Shown: positions 33,851-47,018 of the stretch, piece after piece | Layout of the letters: each line of letters starts with the position of its first letter | How positions within the stretch are numbered: position 1 is the stretch's first letter | Assembly: GCA_024305745.1 (NCBI GenBank) | Contig: JAHRBS010000003.1 | Coordinates: 124,001-188,000, forward strand | DNA from: Polyporus tsugae | Taxonomy: Eukaryota; Basidiomycota; Agaricomycetes; Polyporales; Polyporaceae | Reading direction: 5' to 3' | Length of the DNA stretch: 64,000 bases | Notes under the pieces: generated by a model | Told to the model about the DNA's origin: nothing | What the model saw: the letters and a program-made list of their open reading frames with translations, nothing else | Database searches by the model: none | Made by a program: the position numbers and the translations under genes

Positions 33851-36097
33851 ATGGCTCGCGATCGGACACTCCTTCGGAACGTCTTTGCCCTCCTCGGGGC
33901 TACCCACGTAGCCCTGGGCGCGATCGGGCCCGTTACAGACCTGGCCATTGTGAACAAGGTCATTGCGCCTGATGGCTTTGCTCGCGACACCGTCCTCGCC
34001 GGGGGCACGTTCCCTGGCCCGCTCATACAAGGACACAAGGTATGTACCCTGTACCCTCTTTTCAACATTCCTCTTCGCCATGGCTGTCACTAAGCCCACC
34101 GCGATGCAGGGCGATCGCTTCCGCATCAACGTCATCGATCAACTACAGAACGAGACCATGCTCACTGGAACGAGCATCGTGAGTACATTTTGGATGCGGG
34201 GACGTCCTTCGTAGAGCAGAACCACACTGATCGGCGTGGGCGGGCGGCACAGCATTGGCATGGCCTATTTCAGCATACGACGAACTGGGCGGACGGCCCG
34301 GCGTTCGTGACGCAGTGCCCAATTACGAAGGACCATTCCTTCTTGTACGACTTCCGAACCCCAGACCAGGCAGGTGAGCGACTGAAACCGTTGGGGTGTC
34401 AGAACGGGGCTGACAAAGACGGCGTAGGTACGTTCTGGTACCACAGCCACCTCGCCACCCAGTACTGTGATGGCCTTCGCGGGCCGCTGGTGGTCTACGA
34501 TCCGTACGACCCGCACGCGCATCTATACGACGTCGATAACGGTGCGTCCTGTGCGCAGAATTGGCAGGAGGGGATGCTGAAGTACTATCTGCAATAGAGG
34601 ACACCGTTATCACTCTGGCCGACTGGTACCACCTAGCTGCTACCGTCGTGCAAAGTCGGCCTGGAGCTCCGTATGTCGAACGTCCCCTCTGCCAGCTACC
34701 CATGCACCTGATACTGACATCTGCCATAGGACGCCCAACAGCGTCTTGATCAACGGCCTCGGTCGATGGACCGAGAATCCCACCTCCGAGCTCGCTGTAA
34801 TCAACGTCGAGCACGGCAAACGGTCTGTCTCTTCTTCAACTTAGCAATGGCACTTCATTCATCCTGAGGAATGCTTTAGGTATCGTTTCCGTGTGGTCAG
34901 CATGTCCTGCGACCCGTTCTTCAACTTCTCGATCGACAATCATTCGCTCACCGTCATTGAAGCTGATGGGCAGAACACCAAGCCCCTGAACGTCGACTCG
35001 CTCGTGATTCTTGCCGCACAGCGGTATTCCGTCGTCGTACGTCTCCCTTCGAGCGCATATCGTCACGCGTCCGTCTTCTGAACTTGTCACCCAGCTCACT
35101 GCGAACCAAACCGTCGGGAACTACTGGATCCGCGCGAACCCGAACAACAACGAGGGGAAGGGTTTCACGAACGGGATCAACTCTGCCATTTTACGGTACA
35201 AGGGAGCGCCGGAGCAGGAGCCTAACAGCGCCCAAACGCCGAGCCTGCAGCCTCTGGTTGAGACTGACCTCCAGCCCTTGTCCAATCCCGCTGCCGTACG
35301 TGCCTCCTAGTTAATAATCCTCCGAGCAATAAGTTTAACGAAAACCTTATCCACCAGCCTGGACGGCCATACCCTGGTGGGGTTGACTATCCTCTCCACC
35401 TCAACCTTGGTTTCAGCCCTGTATGTTCACATGTATTGTGTCCTCGGTGTATGTTAACAAACTCATCCTGGTCAAGCCCAACTTCACTATCAATGATGTC
35501 AAGTTCGATCCCCCAAATGTCCCGGTGCTCCTCCAGATTCTGAGTGGCAATCGGACGGCCCAGTCGCTGCTCCCCAAGGGGAGCGTCTACACGCTTCCGC
35601 CGTACTCCACCATCGAGGTCTCTTTCAATGTCTCGGCGCCAGGCGGCCCGCACCCCTTCCACCTTCACGGCGTGAGCACTTGTGTCCCCCCTCTCCCTCT
35701 TCCGCGCTGATTGACGTTGTTGAACGCCTAGCACGCCTTCTCCGTCGTCCGCAGCGCAGGTAGCTCCGAGTACAATTACAACAACCCCGTCCGGCGCGAC
35801 ACCGTCAGCACGGGTACCACCACCGACAACGTCACTATCCGCTTCGTGGTACGTCTTCCATTAATCATATAGTCCATCGACATGTGCGGAGGTCGCTGAT
35901 CGTATGCGTCCGGGTCCACACAGACTGACAACCCCGGCCCGTGGTTCCTGCACTGCCATATCGACTGGCACTTGCAGGCCGGCCTGGCCATCGTCTTCGC
36001 AGAGGACACGAACGACACGGCGTTGGTCAACCCTGTGCCCGAGTCGTGGAAGGAGCTCTGCCCGACGTACTATGGCGAAAACCAGACCCACTATTAG
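33851..36097 (+). CDS. Secreted laccase (multicopper oxidase)
   Basis: Extracellular p-diphenol:O2 oxidoreductase with a role in lignin or phenol oxidation. Twelve exons join in frame to 521 residues; boundaries include 33851-34039, 34110-34178, 34253-34373, 34428-34541, 35095-35295, 35477-35671 and 35924-36097. A signal peptide (residues 1 to about 23, …HVALG) precedes a mature start AIGPVTDL typical of basidiomycete laccases. Copper ligands are in four motifs: HWHG (87-90), WYHSH (130-134), HPFHLHGH (419-426) and [12 protein letters not shown] (474-485). The last residue, axial to T1 copper, is Leu. Several N-glycosylation sequons are present. A TATA box lies upstream, and a decayed relative is at 39.1-40.2 kb. 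No defect seen. Confidence 0.96.
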
Positions 36098-36388
36098 GTG
36101 ACGATTTCGCCTCCAAGCCCTCCGACTGTTGCTTTTTATCTCGGAGTCTGCGGACCGATTCCTACCGATACCTTACACCGTTTATTGTAAAGCCTCACTT
36201 TCTCGATGGACACTGGATGGACTGTAGCTACATTCAGCGTAATCATTGAGTTTATAACACCATACCGCTCTCGATGTTTCTAGCACATCGTTCGAGCCTG
36301 AGGCCTGAGGACTAACACTGAAAGAGCATGCACTGGAGAAGGAGTGGCGTGTGGGCCGCCATTTTACGAGCAGCCCGGGTCGGAGTCC
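36098..36388. other. Convergent spacer, laccase and DUF6533 gene
   Basis: About 290 bp holding the 3' UTRs of the plus-strand laccase and the minus-strand DUF6533 gene. Nothing else recognised. Confidence 0.4.
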
Positions 36389-38660
36389 TCAGGTCTCCTC
36401 GGATGTGTTACCAATCCCGCCTTCCTGCTCATCCTCGTCCATGGCGTCTTCAGACGTCCCTAAAAAGTCCTCGGGCGGGATGGATGCTCCGAGGGATCCA
36501 ATGACTCGATCGAAGACGAGCGAGCTTGACTGCTGGGTGATGGCGCCTCCCATCTGAGACGAGTCCAGGTCAAGAGTTCGACGGTTTGCGGACTGCAGGT
36601 GGAACAGGAAACGCTGCACGAGGATCGCGGTGATGCTGGAATGGTGTCGTGAGTGTGGAGACTGCAGTCGCTCATGAGATACTTACGGTTCGGTGAAAGC
36701 AGTGATGTCGCTGACGTTCTGCAGGGCTGGGATGGCGAACTACGGTTGTTGGAGGTCAGCACGTGCAGGTAGCCTGCCTAAAGAAGTCACTGACGGATGC
36801 GAGTGAGAACGTAAGGTGCAGAGCGTTGAGAACCACGAGGATGCTAAGATCGGAAGGATTCAGTGGAAGTGGCAAGAGTAGGACATGCAGTAGAATGCCG
36901 AACGCGAAATAGATAGTTCCTTGGGAAAATCATGAGACGGCGAGACTCTGAAATTGTCACGGAACACACTTACCATCACGCAGGAGCACCCCGGCAAATG
37001 TAGCTGTACCGAACGCCAAACGAAATGCGCCCTTCCGGAAGAGCGAAAACCAGGTAATGAGGATAAGGAGAATGTCTGCCGCAATGATGCTTGCACGAGA
37101 TGCGATAACCACTGGGCACATAGCTCAGTTAACTGTGGAGCACCGCACAAGTAAGATGCGTGATAACGTACACCTACGATCAATGTGAGCATCGGGACTT
37201 CATGATGCTGAGTGTCTGTGCTACTCACCGCTTACCCACATCCGGAGGCGTAAAGTCATCATCGACGCATCCGGCTAAGGGTATGTTTTCTCCGGTAATG
37301 CCATAGTGTTCAGGGATCTGTGAGGCGCAAACACGTTGGTGAACGTGATCCGTCTACGAAATGGACGACTTACTAGATTGACGACCACAGGCACAAGCGA
37401 GAGACCACAGACCAGCAACAGCATGATCTAGTTTCGGTTGCTCAAGGCGAATGCGCGAGAACCAGCGAAGGCTTTGTTCGAAGTCAACATAACACCCTTT
37501 CTACGCGGAGTGGGAGCCTCACCTGCCCAACAGACGTATTGCAAGGGATCGTAGACGACAAGGAACTTTGAATATCGAGCACAGCTGCGACAAAGCGGTC
37601 AGTCACTGTGTGTGGCTATACCCTCCAGTGGTGGCCCAACCACAAACCTCTGCCAAGTCGGATTAGCATCGTCGTATGAGGCGAGATCACTGGAAGTGCA
37701 AGGATATACCTGATCCGACATGGATGCATAACTTGCTAACTCCAGCGCGTACCACGTGAGTGGAACGTATCGATTCAGGAAGAATAACACGCTAGCTCCC
37801 GTCATTTTGCGGTTCCAAAAGTACTTGGCCTCTTCGCTGATGGTGATAAAATACTCGAAGATGAAGACCACTGTGTATCAACACGGCCGAAACGCATTAA
37901 AAACAGCATCAGGAGTTTGTCTAGCGGTTTTCATAGCATACCAGCTGCCGCGTTGAAACAGTGATTTGTGAGAACGCTAGAAGGCGCACATCAGGTTTTT
38001 GATTCCCTCTTGGGAGCGGTACAATATACGTACATAGAATTGTATTCCGCGACGAGCTCGGCGGCGGCGGCTGAGTTGTTCATGGCGACGCAATGGAAGG
38101 GGGTAGGGGGTGAGCGACGAGGGACAGTATTGGTGATTATATGTCAAACCTGCAAGGCACTGCGCGCCAGAGTCCGAAGATAACTGACAGCTGCCGTAGG
38201 CCACTTCTCAAACCACTGTCTAGATATCAGTATAGAATCTCAATGGGCGCATCAAGATGAATGTGACGAACCGCTTCTTAACAATCAGGAAGGGAGGTAG
38301 TAAAGTTCATCCTGGAAGATGAACACGAGACACCAACTCTCCTTGAAAGCATCAACCTCGGCACTAATCGCAACATAGAAGAGCGTCGCCTCGACAGATA
38401 TTAATGCATTGAGGATGCACTTGAGGGGTATTCGTTGCTTAGCTGTGTAAGAGAGAATTGGCAGAGCAGGACTTTGCATGGCTGTACAATACGAGTTCGT
38501 GCGACGCCACGGGATTAGTTTCTAGCTCCTTATGGGGAGGGGGGGGACCAGCAGGAGACCTCCCACTTATTGATGCGAAGTTGGTGTGGACATGAAAGGT
38601 TTCCGGGCTATGCAGACTCGGAGCGGTTTGGATGACCTTCTCGAGAATACATGCGACGTA
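36355..38660 (-). repeat. Segmental duplication, copy at 36-38 kb
   Basis: The DUF6533 gene and about 0.6 kb upstream of it match 55074-57290 closely. Shared non-coding stretches include the block around 38290-38400 (GTTCATCCTGGAAGATGAAC with its partner GTTCATTCTAGAAGATGAAC) and one ending near AATACATGC at 38650. Similarity fades at both ends. Small insertions and deletions are visible, so this is older than the ARP2 array. Confidence 0.75.
36389..38083 (-). CDS. DUF6533-domain membrane protein, paralogue A
   Basis: Member of a basidiomycete multi-pass (about seven-helix) membrane family of unknown function. The ATG at 38083 begins MNNSAAAAELVAEYNS. A later exon carries the diagnostic first helix and loop FEYFITISEEAKYFW…KMTGASVLFFLNRYVPL (about 37870-37740). 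Middle exons are short and hydrophobic. The last exon (from about 36619) reads VQRFLFHLQSANRR, then SLVFDRVIGSLGASI, and ends in an acidic tail. Exon joins in the middle are only partly resolved. It is a close duplicate of the gene at 55105-56804 in the same orientation. It lies between an intact and a broken laccase, but no functional link is known. Confidence 0.78.
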
Positions 38661-39076
38661 GGTAAGGCCCCGACTCGGAACGGGGAACATACATCGCTGG
38701 GTCTAGAACAGCGCTCATAACGATTAATTTCCTGAACGACAATTGATTACTATTGATCACTTACCACAAACTGTCCATTTCGCATGCCAGTTTCGTATCT
38801 GCCACTGTAACTACCGCCATCGACCTTCAAGGCCTTCGTCGGAGTGAAATGCCTACCGCGAGCCGTTCAAGTTGGGAGTCGCCGTGCGCGGAAGGGCTGA
38901 GCGCCACGGGGTCACCGGTCAATGTCGGACCGTCGGATCGGTCAGTTTACCGTATTGGCGCTCAAAATGCCAGCTGCGTCGGCGTCTGGCAGCACGGCAC
39001 ACGGGCCTCACTAGGCTTCACTCGGAGCTCGCTCAGCCTTTGCCTTCTTACACAGCGGTTCCGACTCCGCGACTAG
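38661..39076. other. Spacer before the laccase pseudogene
   Basis: Some 400 bp without a recognisable gene. Any 5' half of the second laccase should have been here, but none of the first two copper motifs is found. Confidence 0.4.
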
Positions 39077-40233
39077 CACTTACCCAGCGACCTAGTCATG
39101 TTCACCGCCCAGCGTCCGAGTCACTCCATCGTCGTACGTCCCTTTTCGAGTGTATGATCCTCAGGCTTCTTAATTTCGTCTTTTGTGTCAGCTCGCAGCG
39201 AACCAGACTATTGGGAACTACTGGATTTCCGCGAATCCGAGCCGCGATGACGCGACGGGCTTCGCTAATGGGATCAACTCTACCATTCTGCGACTCGGAT
39301 ACAAGGGGGCGCCGGCCCAGGAGCCCAACAGCACGCAAACGCCGAGTCTGCGGCCTCTGATCGAGACCAATCTCCATCCCTTGACCAACCCCGCTGCTGT
39401 AAGTACCTCCTCAGTGTATTCCTTCAAGCAACAAGCTTAAAGAAGGGCCCATCAACCAGCCTGGACAGCCACACCCTGGCGGGGTTGACCATGCTCTCCA
39501 CCTCAACATTGATTTCAACTTTGTACGTTCGCATACAGTGTATCTTCGGTGTGTACTGACAGTTCGATTATTTCGTTGTTCAGCCCAACTTCACTATCAA
39601 CGGAGCCAAGTTCGATGCCCCAGATATCCCAGATCCTGAGCGGGAATCTTCGACCTGCCTGCGCTGGGCCCATCTTCCCAACCGCTGCTCCCCAAGGGAA
39701 GCGTCTATACACGAGTCCCCCCGTTCTCCATCATCGAGCTCTCTTTCAATCTCACGAAGCCGGGTCTGCCAGGCAACCCGCATCCCTTCCATCTTCACGG
39801 CGTGAGCACTTGAGCTCTTATCCTCGCTGACTGGGACCATCCCATCCGCCCTTAGCACGCCTTCTCCGTCGTCCGCAGCGCAGGTAACTTCGCGTACAAC
39901 TAGTACAAGGACCCCGTCCGGCACGACACCGTCAGCACCGGCTTCGCCAGCGACAACGTTCCCATCCGCTTCGTGGTACGTCCCCCTTCACCGCTAGTCA
40001 ATAGTCCATGTATACAGTGCGGAGATCGCTGATCGTACTACGCACACACGCAGACCGACAACCCGGGCCCGTGGTTCCTGCACTGCCATATCGACTGGCA
40101 CTTACAGGCCGGCTTGGCCATCGTCTTCGCAGAGGACATGAACGACACCGCGTTGGCCAACCCTGTGCCTGAGTCGTGGAAGGAGCTCTGCCCGACGTAC
40201 TATGATGGAAACCAGTCTCATCCTCACTATTAG
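39077..40233 (+). pseudogene. Laccase pseudogene, 3' half only
   Basis: Matches the last five or so exons of the intact laccase at 33851-36097. It starts near an exon equivalent to [10 protein letters not shown] and continues [53 protein letters not shown] and [19 protein letters not shown], to the stop at 40231. Three lesions are clear. The first two copper motifs are absent. An 11-nt deletion near 39630 shifts the frame. A TAG at 39901-39903 falls where the intact gene reads Asn. It is therefore a 5'-truncated, decayed duplicate. Confidence 0.9.
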
Positions 40234-40660
40234 GCAATTTCCCCCCCCCCTCTCTCTCGTTCTGCGGACCGATACCTCACACTCTGTTTGTAGAGCCTCG
40301 CTCTCGTGATGAACTTTTGGTGGACTGTAGCAGCTGCCCTCGGCGTAATCATTACTGACACTCTACCGCTTCTTTATGTTCATGGCACGCCGTTGTCCAC
40401 ATTCATAATTTTGACGCAATTCAACGAAAATTAGCGAGGGGAGATTGTTCGGAGGCATGCACTGACAACGTCGCTCCCCTCGCCGGGGATACATGAACAA
40501 CGCTATCACAACATGTCGCGAGAGTCGTTTACGCAACAGCAGCAAAGCACAGTACCGGTGGATATGTATACCGCACACCGTCGCGCATTCCCCCACCACG
40601 GCAGGTGGGCGGGTGCGCGCACTGAGCAATTCGGAATCGGGAATAATGATGCCATGTGCG
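40234..40660. other. Spacer between laccase pseudogene and Chk2-like kinase
   Basis: About 430 bp between converging units, including a C10 run near 40244 followed by TC repeats. No gene recognised. Confidence 0.4.
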
Positions 40661-43537
40661 CTAAGTCTTGCGCGCAGACTTCGGCTTCGTCGACTCGGAC
40701 AATTCCGCCTGCAGGCGACTCGATCGTCTCAGACCCAAGCCTAGGCCGGGAACCCCTTCCTCCTCTTCGTCTTCCTCTCCTGCATCCGCCGGGTTGGTGC
40801 TGGGTTCCGCGCCGCTCGTGCGCGCCTTCTTGGCGGACGGAGAGCGGTCCAGTGCGGCGTCGGGCCCGCCGTCAAGCTCCCGTCCCCTCTTCGGTGCGCC
40901 GCGCATCGTCCCCGTATTATGTCCTCCTCCCGGAGCTGCTGCACCGACATTCCCGCCCTCATTATCCCCAGGTACGGCCAGGGGATGATGATCCGGGTAG
41001 AGCTCGGTGGCCTTCCTATTCAAGTTTCCCCCGGCTTTGCCAGTGCGCGACGCCGGCCCTGCGCCGTCGGCCGTCGCTTTCTCGTGGCCTTCACTGGCAC
41101 TGGTACCGGCAGCGGTGGTGGTGGTTGTAGGGTCCTGGCCAGGGTCAGGGCCCGCAGCAACGCCGAGTTCTTCTGCAGCGGCGCGCGCCTCCATGATCTG
41201 CGACGGGGCGGGCAGCTCGATGCCCTTGTGCCGTGCGCGCCGGATGACGTCCGCGCGGCGCTGCACGGTATGCGGCTGGCTACCGCCGTCCTCTTGCGAT
41301 TCCCCGCCCGCCGCCTCGCCACCATCATCATCGTCCTCGCGCTCCCCCACGGGGACGACGTGCGGAGGGGTCGCGATGCGACTTTCGCCTTCGAACGCCT
41401 CGGCTTCGGCTTCGGCTTCGGCTTCGGGTTGGACTTCGGGTTGGGGTTGGGGTCGAGGCTCGGGATCGGTGCCCAAGTCCACGCTCATGAGCTCCAGGGC
41501 GATGCGGCTGGGCCCGCCCAGCGAGCGCATGGACACGTCCGGGCCGGCACTGGACGGCGCCTGCGAGTCGAACTGCGTCTCTGGCGGGAGCTCGACTCGG
41601 CTCTGGTCCTCCTCGTCTTGCGAGGGCTGGGTGCGCACGGGTTCCCCCTCCTCCGGCTGGTCGTTGACGTTGAGCGCTGCGTGCATGGCTGCTTGTGCTG
41701 CGAGCCAGGGATGGGTGCGCGCGTCTGTGAGCGTCATGCGCGTTCTTGGATCGTGGTCCATGAGCTTGCGGATGAAGTCTTCGCCTGTGTAGGAGTCCGC
41801 GATGAGATCATGAATGGATGCGAGGTGAGCTAGAAGCGACGCTGACCGCACTCGCTGACGTGGAACTTGTGGAGGACTGCCCATTCGACTTGGCGGTTAG
41901 CGATTTGCGTGGTGATGTCCGTACCTTCCGGGAATTCTATAAATGGCGTGCACATCGTAAGCCTGCAGCGAGGACACGGTCAGCAACGGTAGACGCGGGC
42001 AATGACGCAAAGGATGCGCTTGGCACGAGACATACAACGCGAAGACGATCACGCCGACGCTCCAGCTGTCGACGACTTTGTCATAGCTCTCATTCCGTTC
42101 GGTGTTCTTGGCGACCTCTGGGGCGATGTATTCCGGTGTCCCGCACATAGTCTAGTACGACCCATGAGATGAAGGTGTTTTCGAGCCTGACGGAGAGATG
42201 AACGCACGTGAAGGAACGTTACGCTATCCACCATCTTCGCAAGACCAAAATCGGCGATCTTGATGATAGGAGGATTGTCATCTGTCAGTAGGATGTTGTC
42301 TGGTTTGAGATCACGATGAGCAATGCCCATGTCATGAACGTACTGAAAGGCAGGCAAGGGTCAGCGGAAGGCATGAATGTTACAAGGGGCACCAGGCCTA
42401 CGTGAAGCGCTTCGCAGATTTGATAAGTGAAGTATTGGACTTCAGGTTCCTCTACAAGGTTTATCAGTAAACGATCCATTTGAGCGGTGACTCGGAAAGA
42501 ATGGGCGTACGCAAAGCGCCGCGTTGATATAGATAACTCAAAAGGTCCCCTCCCTTCACAAATTCCATCACGAGCGCTGTGGTACGCCGAACGTTCAGCA
42601 CCCGGCGACTTGTCAAAGCCACGTAATGCTATACGCACACATGCTGTCCTCTTCGATGAACACGTCCTTGTACCTGCAGATGTTGGGGTGATGCAGGCGC
42701 TTCATGATGTCGATCTCCCGCAAGAGTGCCCTGTGATGAAAGTCACGACGCTCTCCGACTATTCCCTGGCGAAGCTTGTGCTTCTGCACGATCTTCACCG
42801 CATACCATAGACCCTCGGTCCTATGAAGCGCTTTGACGACCGTCGCAAACGATCCATTTCCGAGGACATGCTGAATGTCGTAGGACTCGTCCAAGCTATC
42901 TGCTGAAGCCCCGGGTCGCCTCTTCCGGAAGATGAAGCCTGGGAACGCTATGAAGTCAGCCTCGGGACGGCCACGTGTGGCGTTACTCACGATAGTCCTC
43001 GTGTGCGGCCTCGATCGGACGTGGGAGGCAGCTCCCAAAGGCGATCTCATTGCCGTCGTATAGAATCCGGGTTTGAGGTTTGCTTGGTTCAGAAATCCTT
43101 ACGCCGTTTATCTGCAGAAGCATCAACGTCGGCCAGATCGATCGACAGAGTGGCGTGCTCACGAAGGTGCCGTTGCTGGCAAAGTCTGTGACAGTGACGG
43201 CGGATGCCGAGGGGTCATCGACGCCGTCCCATTGAAAAACACAGTGCTTGCTACCTGGAAACGCAGAGATCGATTGAGTGTTCGGGTGAGGATAAGTCTC
43301 CGGGTGCTTACTAACGATCAAGCACTTGGGGAACTGGATGTCGTTACGCGACGTGCGACCAAGAGTGTATCTCGGCTTCAGTGTGTGGAAATTGATGCGA
43401 GATATATGCGGGTTGTTAGCGTTGCAAGGAATGAGGAAGCCCCAGAGGTTAGTGTCCTCGACAACGTGGTGCTGAGACGCGAGTTGGGTTTGGGTGGCAA
43501 CTTGAGTAGGCTGGCTCGGGCTAGAACGGTCCGCCAT
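40661..43537 (-). CDS. CDS1: Checkpoint kinase of the Chk2/Cds1/Rad53 family
   Basis: Nuclear Ser/Thr kinase that relays DNA-damage and replication stress signals. The ATG at 43537 begins [12 protein letters not shown], a Ser/Thr-Gln-rich start suited to ATM/ATR-type phosphorylation. An FHA domain follows ([34 protein letters not shown]; about 43400-43040). The kinase domain shows the glycine loop [18 protein letters not shown] lysine, hinge [12 protein letters not shown], catalytic loop [19 protein letters not shown] and [10 protein letters not shown], and helix [14 protein letters not shown]. The final large exon (from about 41800) ends the kinase and adds a long acidic, proline- and glutamine-rich tail ending in a basic segment (KPKSARKT). 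A longer start at 43591 is possible. A single FHA domain before the kinase suggests Cds1/Chk2 rather than two-FHA Rad53. Confidence 0.92.
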
Positions 43538-44896
43538 CAGGAACAGGAGCAGTAGGACGCCGTGAGGTGATGTTGACGTTTCTGAAGGCACAGAAGCGAG
43601 CCACTTGAGTAGGCGGATTTCCTGTGGGAGAGGCGGAAGATGTGGTGGACAGACAGCTCGAGAGAGAGCGTAGTCAACCAGTTTGCCGAGCGTGCGACAA
43701 TGTCAAAGAACAATGCGAGCCAGAATGAGCAAGCGAGACGGAGGAGAGAAAGACTGCAATAGAGAGCGTTGTCGTCAGGTTGTCGTCCTGGGATGGGTGT
43801 CCTAGTAATATGGATGTAAGCCTTTCGGAATCTGTAGTGCGATGCATGCGTACGGACATAGCCCTGTGTGGGTCCCATTCGAATTCGAACATACCTGCCC
43901 CCTTTACGCCACAAGGCAGTTGTGGCGGAGTTTAGCGGGGGTTGATAGTGATCCATGCGTACCTTCTCCCTCCGGTGCGATGAAGGGAGGGTTTTCTATG
44001 TTCAACAGCTGAAAAGCCTGCTAGATGGTTGCAGATAATAAATTCGAGATGAACAGAAAAGTCGCTGGCAGTTGTGGTCTGTATCGTCGTCTGGTCAAGC
44101 TGCAGACTGCGGTGTGGCAAAACTTTGGGACTCAGCTCGGCACAGCATCACCGTCTGCATAGCCACACTTCTCCTCCCATGCCTCTCACCTTCGCTGCGT
44201 ACTTACTTATAATGGACGACTTGGCTTCCATCCAGTAAGTAACAGGCAGTGCGATTTGTATGTCGAGCGACTAATTGGCGAGCGCCTCTAGCTTTGCAGG
44301 ATGAGCACGCCAATGAAGGCCTAAATATCGTAAACACCTAACCCCGCGGGATGCTCCCACCTGTTCCCACACAATCTCCTTTCTGCCGGTGGGGTGTGTA
44401 GGCTTGCTGCCCTTCTCCCTTGTCCGTACGGCAGCTTGTGACGTTACACAGACTTTTATGCATCGGAGCTCCGAACGCCGCCCGTTCCGCTGCTGTCCGG
44501 GGTATCCTGCTGTAAGTCAAGGACATCTTCACTTTATGAATTGACGATTGTCATGCTTGCTAAACGGTAGCATCCTCGTTCAGTAGCTTCGATAGTACGT
44601 CAATTCCTCGTCGGAGACAATGCCGTAATAGTAGCCTTCGCGCGGCCCTCCAACAGGCATCGGAATCATAGAAACATCGCACGTTGACATGTGACCCAGA
44701 TACCGACCATGGGCGGATGTCAGGACAACTGGAGATAAGTGGATGGTTGACAGTCACATACGCTTTGCACCATCCCGTTCGCTTATGAGGAATCGACATA
44801 TCTTCCCAGACTCTTCGAGTATTTCAGCGAACGTTGCAATCCTACAGCGCTCACTTGCCTTTCCCCATGCCGCCCCGTCACGTACGCCCCAGTACA
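43538..44896. promoter_or_regulatory. Divergent intergenic region, Chk2-like kinase and MFS transporter
   Basis: About 1.36 kb between the start codons of two divergent genes, so both promoters are here. Short frames (for example at 44560-44799 minus) do not match known proteins. No distinct regulatory motif could be assigned. Confidence 0.4.
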
Positions 44897-46551
44897 ATGT
44901 CGGCAGACGAGAAGGGTAGTATTCATGCGCCTTCCGAATCCAGCATGGTCCACTATTCACCGGCGGACGAGAAGAAACTTCTCCGGAAGCTCGACGTGAA
45001 CCTTCTTCCTCCCGTCATCCTACTCTACCTGCTCTCCTTCCTGGACAGAAGCAATGGTGCGTGATGCCGCTTTCTCCCTTGGGACCACATACTGCACGCA
45101 AATGCTTATGGCACTGTGGCGTCGCAGTGGCCAACGCACGGATCGAGGGGTTGGCGCTGGACCTCCATATCACCGGTAATCAATACCTTACAAGTTTGAC
45201 CCTCTACTTCGTCGCATATGTATTGTTTGAGGTGAGCCAAAAGGCCGCGGGTTGTGGTGTCCGGTTTGTTAATCTGCATCCATAGATCCCCTCCAACATC
45301 GTCCTCAAGCGCACGACGCCGAGGTTCTGGCTCCCAACCTTGACCTTGATATGGGGTGTCGTAGCGACGTTGACTGGCATCACGCAAGGATTAGCTGGGT
45401 TCTTCATCGTGCGATTCTTCCTGGGGGTCACTGAGAGTGGCCTGTTCCCCGGAGTCGTGTTCTACCTGTCCATGTGGTACAAGCGGCACGAGCGTCAGTA
45501 TCGTGTTGCGCTCTTCTTCAGTGCTGCATCCCTGGCAGGAGCGTTTGGTGGTATCTTCGCCTGGGTACGTCGCGACGCTGTCATTCTGGAAGTGATAGAC
45601 CACTGAAGGCACTCACAGGGCATCGCTCACATGCGCGGCGTTGGCGGCCTCAATGGCTGGCGTTGGATCTTCATCATCGAAGGCCTCCTCACCGTCGTCG
45701 TCTCAATCCTCGCGTACTGGTTCATCTCCAACTACCCCGACACGTCCACCTTCCTCACCCCAGAAGAACGTGCACACGTCCACGCCCGCCTCAAGGCCGA
45801 CACCGACGCCACCCACAACGAGCCCTTTGTGTGGTCTGCAGTCTGGAGCGCCATCACAGACGTCAAGAGCTGGCTGTACTGCCTCGCGTTCCACACGCTC
45901 TCGCTCCCCCTCTACACCTTCTCGCTCTTCCTGCCCACCATCATCGCCGACCTCGGCTTCACCGCCGCGCGCTCCCAACTGCTCACCGTCCCGCCCTATG
46001 CGCTCGCGACGCTCCTGACCATCCTCATCGCCTGGTGGTCCGAACACGCCAACCGCCGCGCGCCCTTCATCATCGCCTCCTCGTCCGCCGCCGCCGCCGG
46101 GTACGTCATCCTGCTCGCGAACACCGACCCGACGCGCCGCCCGGGCGTGAGCTACGTCGGGACGTTCTTCGCCGCGGCGGGCATCTACCCCGCGACCGCG
46201 CTCGCGATCTCGTGGCCCGCGGACAACGTCGGCGGGCAGACGCGGCGCGCGACGGTGAACGCGATGCAGATCTCTGTCGGGAACCTCGGCGCGGTGCTCG
46301 GTACGCAGCTGTACCGGCCGGCGACGAGTCCGAGATACGTCCTTGGGCATGGCTTTGCGCTGGCTTATCTCGTTGGAAACGTTCTCGTCGCGACGACTTT
46401 GTGGTCGGTGTTGAGCCGGGAGAACGGGAGGCGGGACGGACAGGCAAGGAAGGCTGATCCGCTAGAAGGTCACGGTGGCGCGGGGAGCGAGGGTGGGCGT
46501 GAAATTGAGGGGGTGGCTGGTGAGGGTCTGAACTGGAGGTACAACGTTTGA
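44897..46551 (+). CDS. MFS transporter, anion:cation symporter (Dal5/Tna1-like)
   Basis: Plasma-membrane secondary transporter; members of this family carry organic anions such as allantoate, nicotinate, pantothenate or biotin. Four exons (44897-45056, 45128-45231, 45286-45564, 45619-46551) encode 491 residues with about 12 hydrophobic helices. Typical motifs are KLLRKLDVNLLP…LLSFLDRSNVANARIEGL at the first helix, IPSNIVLKRTTP, FFIVRFFLGVTESGLFPGVVFYLSMWYKR at helices 4-5, and GWRWIFIIEGLLTV. The C-terminal half is in one exon and ends in a hydrophilic tail. In-frame ATGs at 44834 and 44867 would add residues; 44897 is preferred because it gives the usual short N-terminus. The substrate cannot be told from sequence. 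Confidence 0.9.
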
Positions 46552-47018
46552 TGATGTTTGCTCACGAGGGAACTGGACTCGAATATTATGAAGCCCTATT
46601 AAACGGCAAAGACTGATGGGTCTAAGTAGCAGCGTGTTGCTGTTATACCGTGGCTTGAAGCGAACCGTGAGGACGAGCTGTTGATTCTATTTGTTTGGCT
46701 CAATCCTGGACAGGAACAGGTGACGGTGGATTATGAGGAACGCAAGGGGAGTAGAGCCTGGCTGGTCCCATTCCACCGTTCTGGCCACGCCTCCCCCCGA
46801 GCCCGAAATCTGCGATCGCTGGGTGTTGAACGGGAAAAGTGCTGGGAAAGAAAGTGGTGCTGATGGGAACAAAATAAATCCTACTTTAAACGCAACATTA
46901 TCATAGTGATCGGCAGGGAAAAGCACCGTATCGGCGGGTCGGAATCGCCCGTCGTTCAACAGAGGATCCAGCAGATATGATTGTACGGGGGACGATTGGA
47001 CAACATTGAATGCCCACT
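46552..47018. other. Convergent spacer, MFS transporter and FunK1 kinase
   Basis: About 470 bp containing the two 3' UTRs. No gene recognised. Confidence 0.4.

Noticed and set aside
40668..41833. Plus-strand frames of up to 304 codons opposite the Chk2-like kinase
   Set aside because: They mirror the low-complexity C-terminal tail of the kinase and carry no motif of their own.
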